Source of the DNA: UBA6921 sp031370545
GTDB lineage: Bacteria; Pseudomonadota; Gammaproteobacteria; SG8-11
NCBI GenBank assembly: GCA_031370545.1
Contig: JANMQQ010000465.1
Span: 1-33,005, forward strand
DNA length: 33,005 nucleotides
Direction: 5' to 3'
The translations under genes were made by a program, and so were the position numbers. The number at the start of each line of letters is the position of its first letter. The stretch's first letter is position 1. Positions 31,193 through 33,005 of this stretch are shown piece after piece. The notes beneath the pieces were generated by a model. That model was not told the DNA's origin, did no database searches, and saw only the letters and a program-made list of their open reading frames with translations.

Positions 31193-32011
31193 ATGCCAAG
31201 ATCGGATGCCACAGACGTGCCGGATTTGTTTTCTGCCGAATCGCGCGCGCACGAACCCGCAATCGAATTGAAAGGCTCAGTATTCACGCTGTCGGTACTG
31301 CGCATCCACTCCAACAACGTGGATGTGATCGAGGCACAGCTCGCCAAACGCTTATCCAAAAGCCCGCAATTCTTTGCGAACGCGCCCATCGTCATCGACC
31401 TGGAAGCGGTGCGTGACATTTCCTCCGCGCTGGATTTTCACCGCTTTGTGGTGTTGCTGCGCACCCGCCAGTTGTTCCCGGTTGGCGTGCAAAACGGATC
31501 ACCGCTACAACATGAGGCGGCCATGGCTGCCGGGCTCCCGGTATTGAAGGGTCGCGCCATGAAGGAGCTGCCGCCGGTCACCCCATTGGTAAAGTCAATA
31601 CCCGACACCGCATCTGAGCTGACCGACGTCGTCGACGTGATTCCTACGCTGGACGCGACCTCCGCAGGACAAACCCAAACCAATACAAAAATCGTCCAAC
31701 AACCGGTTCGCTCCGGTCAGCGCATGATGGCGCGCAAAGGCGATCTGGTCGTGCTCGCGGCGGTCAACGCGGGTGCCGAAATCATTGCCGAAGGCAATAT
31801 CCATGTGTATGCGCCGCTGCGTGGACGGGCATTGGCGGGCGTTTCCGGCGACACCCACGCGCGCATTTTTTGTCACCAGTTTGAAGCCGAGCTGGTGGCC
31901 ATCGCAGGCAACTATCGAGTGTTCGACAATGGTCCGCCGCGCGAGCTGCGTGGCAAGGCTGTACAGGTGTTTTTGGACGGCGAACAACTGATTGTGGCGC
32001 CGCTCGATTAG
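31193..32011 (+). CDS. minC: Septum site-determining protein MinC
   Basis: The protein has 272 residues from ATG 31193, chosen because AGGA at 31180-31183 is nine bases upstream; the in-frame ATG 31184 abuts that site. The N-terminal domain (about 20-115, IELKGSVFTLSVLRI) inhibits FtsZ assembly. An acidic/Thr-rich linker follows, and the C-terminal beta-helix domain (from about 170, VRSGQRMMARKGDLVVLAAVNAGAEIIAEGNIHVY, PLRGRALAGV) binds MinD and FtsZ tails. It blocks division away from midcell. It is first in minC-minD-minE. Confidence 0.94.
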   Translation: MPRSDATDVPDLFSAESRAHEPAIELKGSVFTLSVLRIHSNNVDVIEAQLAKRLSKSPQFFANAPIVIDLEAVRDISSALDFHRFVVLLRTRQLFPVGVQNGSPLQHEAAMAAGLPVLKGRAMKELPPVTPLVKSIPDTASELTDVVDVIPTLDATSAGQTQTNTKIVQQPVRSGQRMMARKGDLVVLAAVNAGAEIIAEGNIHVYAPLRGRALAGVSGDTHARIFCHQFEAELVAIAGNYRVFDNGPPRELRGKAVQVFLDGEQLIVAPLD

Positions 32012-32060
32012 TGTAATATCCCCCGTCAATATCATGGTTCTCATAAGGAGGACACCGCCC

Positions 32061-32870
32061 TTGGCAACAATCATCGTCGTCACTTCCGGCAAAGGCGGCG
32101 TGGGCAAAACCACCACCAGCGCCAGCGTCTCCACCGGTCTTGCAAAACGTGGTTTCAAAACCGCAGTCATCGACTTCGATGTTGGACTCAGAAATCTCGA
32201 TCTCGTGATGGGCTGCGAACGACGCGTCGTGTACGACTTTGTCAACGTCATCCAGAACGAAGCGCTGCTCAAGCAAGCGCTGATTCGCGACAAACATTGC
32301 GACAATCTTTTTATTCTCCCGGCCTCACAAACCCGCGACAAAGAAGCGCTCAGCAAAGAAGGCGTAGAGCGCGTGCTTAACGAATTGCGCGACAGCTTCG
32401 ATTACATCGTGTGCGACTCACCGGCGGGCATCGAGCAAGGCGCGTTGATGGCGCTGTACTTCGCGGATGAAGCCTTCATCGTGACTAACCCGGAAGTCTC
32501 GTCAGTACGCGACTCGGATCGCATCCTGGGCATCTTGCAAGCGCGCTCGAAACGCGCCGAATCCGGCAGCACGCCGATCAAGGAACATCTGCTGGTCACG
32601 CGTTACTCGCCGCGCCGCGTGGAAGCGGGCGAAATGCTGAGCCTGAAAGATGTGCAGGATTTATTGGGCATTCCGCTGATTGGCGTCATTCCGGAATCCG
32701 AAGTCGTGTTGCAGGCTTCCAACTCGGGTGTGCCGGTGATTCACTTTGATCAAAGCCCGAGCGGGCAAGCGTACGACGATGTGGTTGCGCGCTTTCTCGG
32801 CGAATCCCGTCCGATGCGTTTCCTTGAACCGGAGAGAAAAAACTTCTTACGACGCCTGTTCGGAACCTGA
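32061..32870 (+). CDS. minD: Septum site-determining ATPase MinD
   Basis: The protein has 269 residues starting at TTG 32061, which has AAGGAGG (32045-32051) nine bases upstream and gives the normal MinD N-terminus (first residues xATIIVVTSGKGG). An upstream ATG at 32034 would enclose this binding site, so it is rejected. The deviant Walker A GKGGVGKT (10-17) is followed by DFDVGLRNLDL and the CDSPAGIE motif. The C-terminal NFLRRLFG amphipathic helix targets the membrane. It recruits MinC to the membrane and is released by MinE. A TTG start is rare for minD and may lower expression. Confidence 0.95.
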   Translation: MATIIVVTSGKGGVGKTTTSASVSTGLAKRGFKTAVIDFDVGLRNLDLVMGCERRVVYDFVNVIQNEALLKQALIRDKHCDNLFILPASQTRDKEALSKEGVERVLNELRDSFDYIVCDSPAGIEQGALMALYFADEAFIVTNPEVSSVRDSDRILGILQARSKRAESGSTPIKEHLLVTRYSPRRVEAGEMLSLKDVQDLLGIPLIGVIPESEVVLQASNSGVPVIHFDQSPSGQAYDDVVARFLGESRPMRFLEPERKNFLRRLFGT

Positions 32871-32874
32871 CCCC

Positions 32875-33005
32875 ATGAACCTTCTCGACTATTTCTTGAG
32901 CAAACGCAAAAAATCGGCGGTCGTTGCCAGGGAACGCTTGCAGATCATTCTGGCGCGCGAGCGCGTCGACCGCAGTGGCCCGGATTATTTACCGGCACTC
33001 AAACG
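32875..33005 (+). CDS. minE: Cell division topological specificity factor MinE (partial)
   Basis: The first 43 codons are visible before the window ends: MNLLDYFLSK, KKSAVVARERLQIILARER and SGPDYLPALK. They match the anti-MinCD helix and the membrane-targeting N-terminus of MinE. The ATG lies four bases after the minD stop. The family length is about 85-90 residues, so roughly half is outside the window. Confidence 0.93.
   Translation, partial: MNLLDYFLSKRKKSAVVARERLQIILARERVDRSGPDYLPALK

Overview
The window looks like the chromosome of a free-living, aerobic, ubiquinone-using gammaproteobacterium. The evidence is gene order and protein type: trxA-rho with an enteric-like Rho sequence; zapB-like/zapA/6S RNA/fau on one strand, divergent from ygfB-pepP-ubiH-ubiI; and a rarA-crcB-DUF190-serS cluster and minCDE. 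No genus can be named from the sequence alone. Both window edges cut genes: mtnB at the left and minE at the right.

Layout. 1-5.6 kb: partial mtnB (methionine salvage), trxA, rho, then two ankyrin-repeat lipoproteins flanking two tandem tri-haem c-type cytochrome lipoproteins, and a small zinc-ribbon membrane protein. 5.7-6.2 kb: a Fur-family regulator with a recognisable promoter. 6.27-10.63 kb: a tRNA-Thr(CGU) gene whose 3' end is occupied by a small, decayed P4-type integrative element. The element carries an integrase, three uncharacterised genes, an AlpA-type regulator, a small coupled ORF and a Toprim primase cut off at its 3' end. 10.6-13.3 kb (minus strand): a small secreted protein, a Crp-family regulator, fau, a 6S RNA gene recognised here by sequence and closing stem, zapA and a zapB-like gene. 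13.45-17.8 kb: ygfB-pepP-ubiH-ubiI, tightly packed, giving two ubiquinone ring hydroxylases.

17.8-25.1 kb is the most unusual part. An NHL-propeller lipoprotein converges on a 1259-residue protein that joins a multicopper oxidase, a copper-radical (galactose/glyoxal oxidase-type) domain with all its signature Cys/Tyr/Tyr-His/His residues, and a C-terminal NHL-type propeller, with no visible signal peptide. Two palindromic, MITE-like elements flank the next gene, which encodes a DUF1835 protein. One sits upstream; the other is inserted at that gene's stop codon with a possible TAAC duplication.

25.1-33 kb: an orphan PhnD-type binding protein, rarA, crcB (fluoride channel) with a DUF190 partner, serS, a coiled-coil lipoprotein with its own terminator, a PiuC/YbiX-type Fe(II)/2-oxoglutarate dioxygenase, and minC, minD and the start of minE. 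Many start codons were moved from the longest open frame to one with a proper ribosome binding site; the reasons are given per gene.
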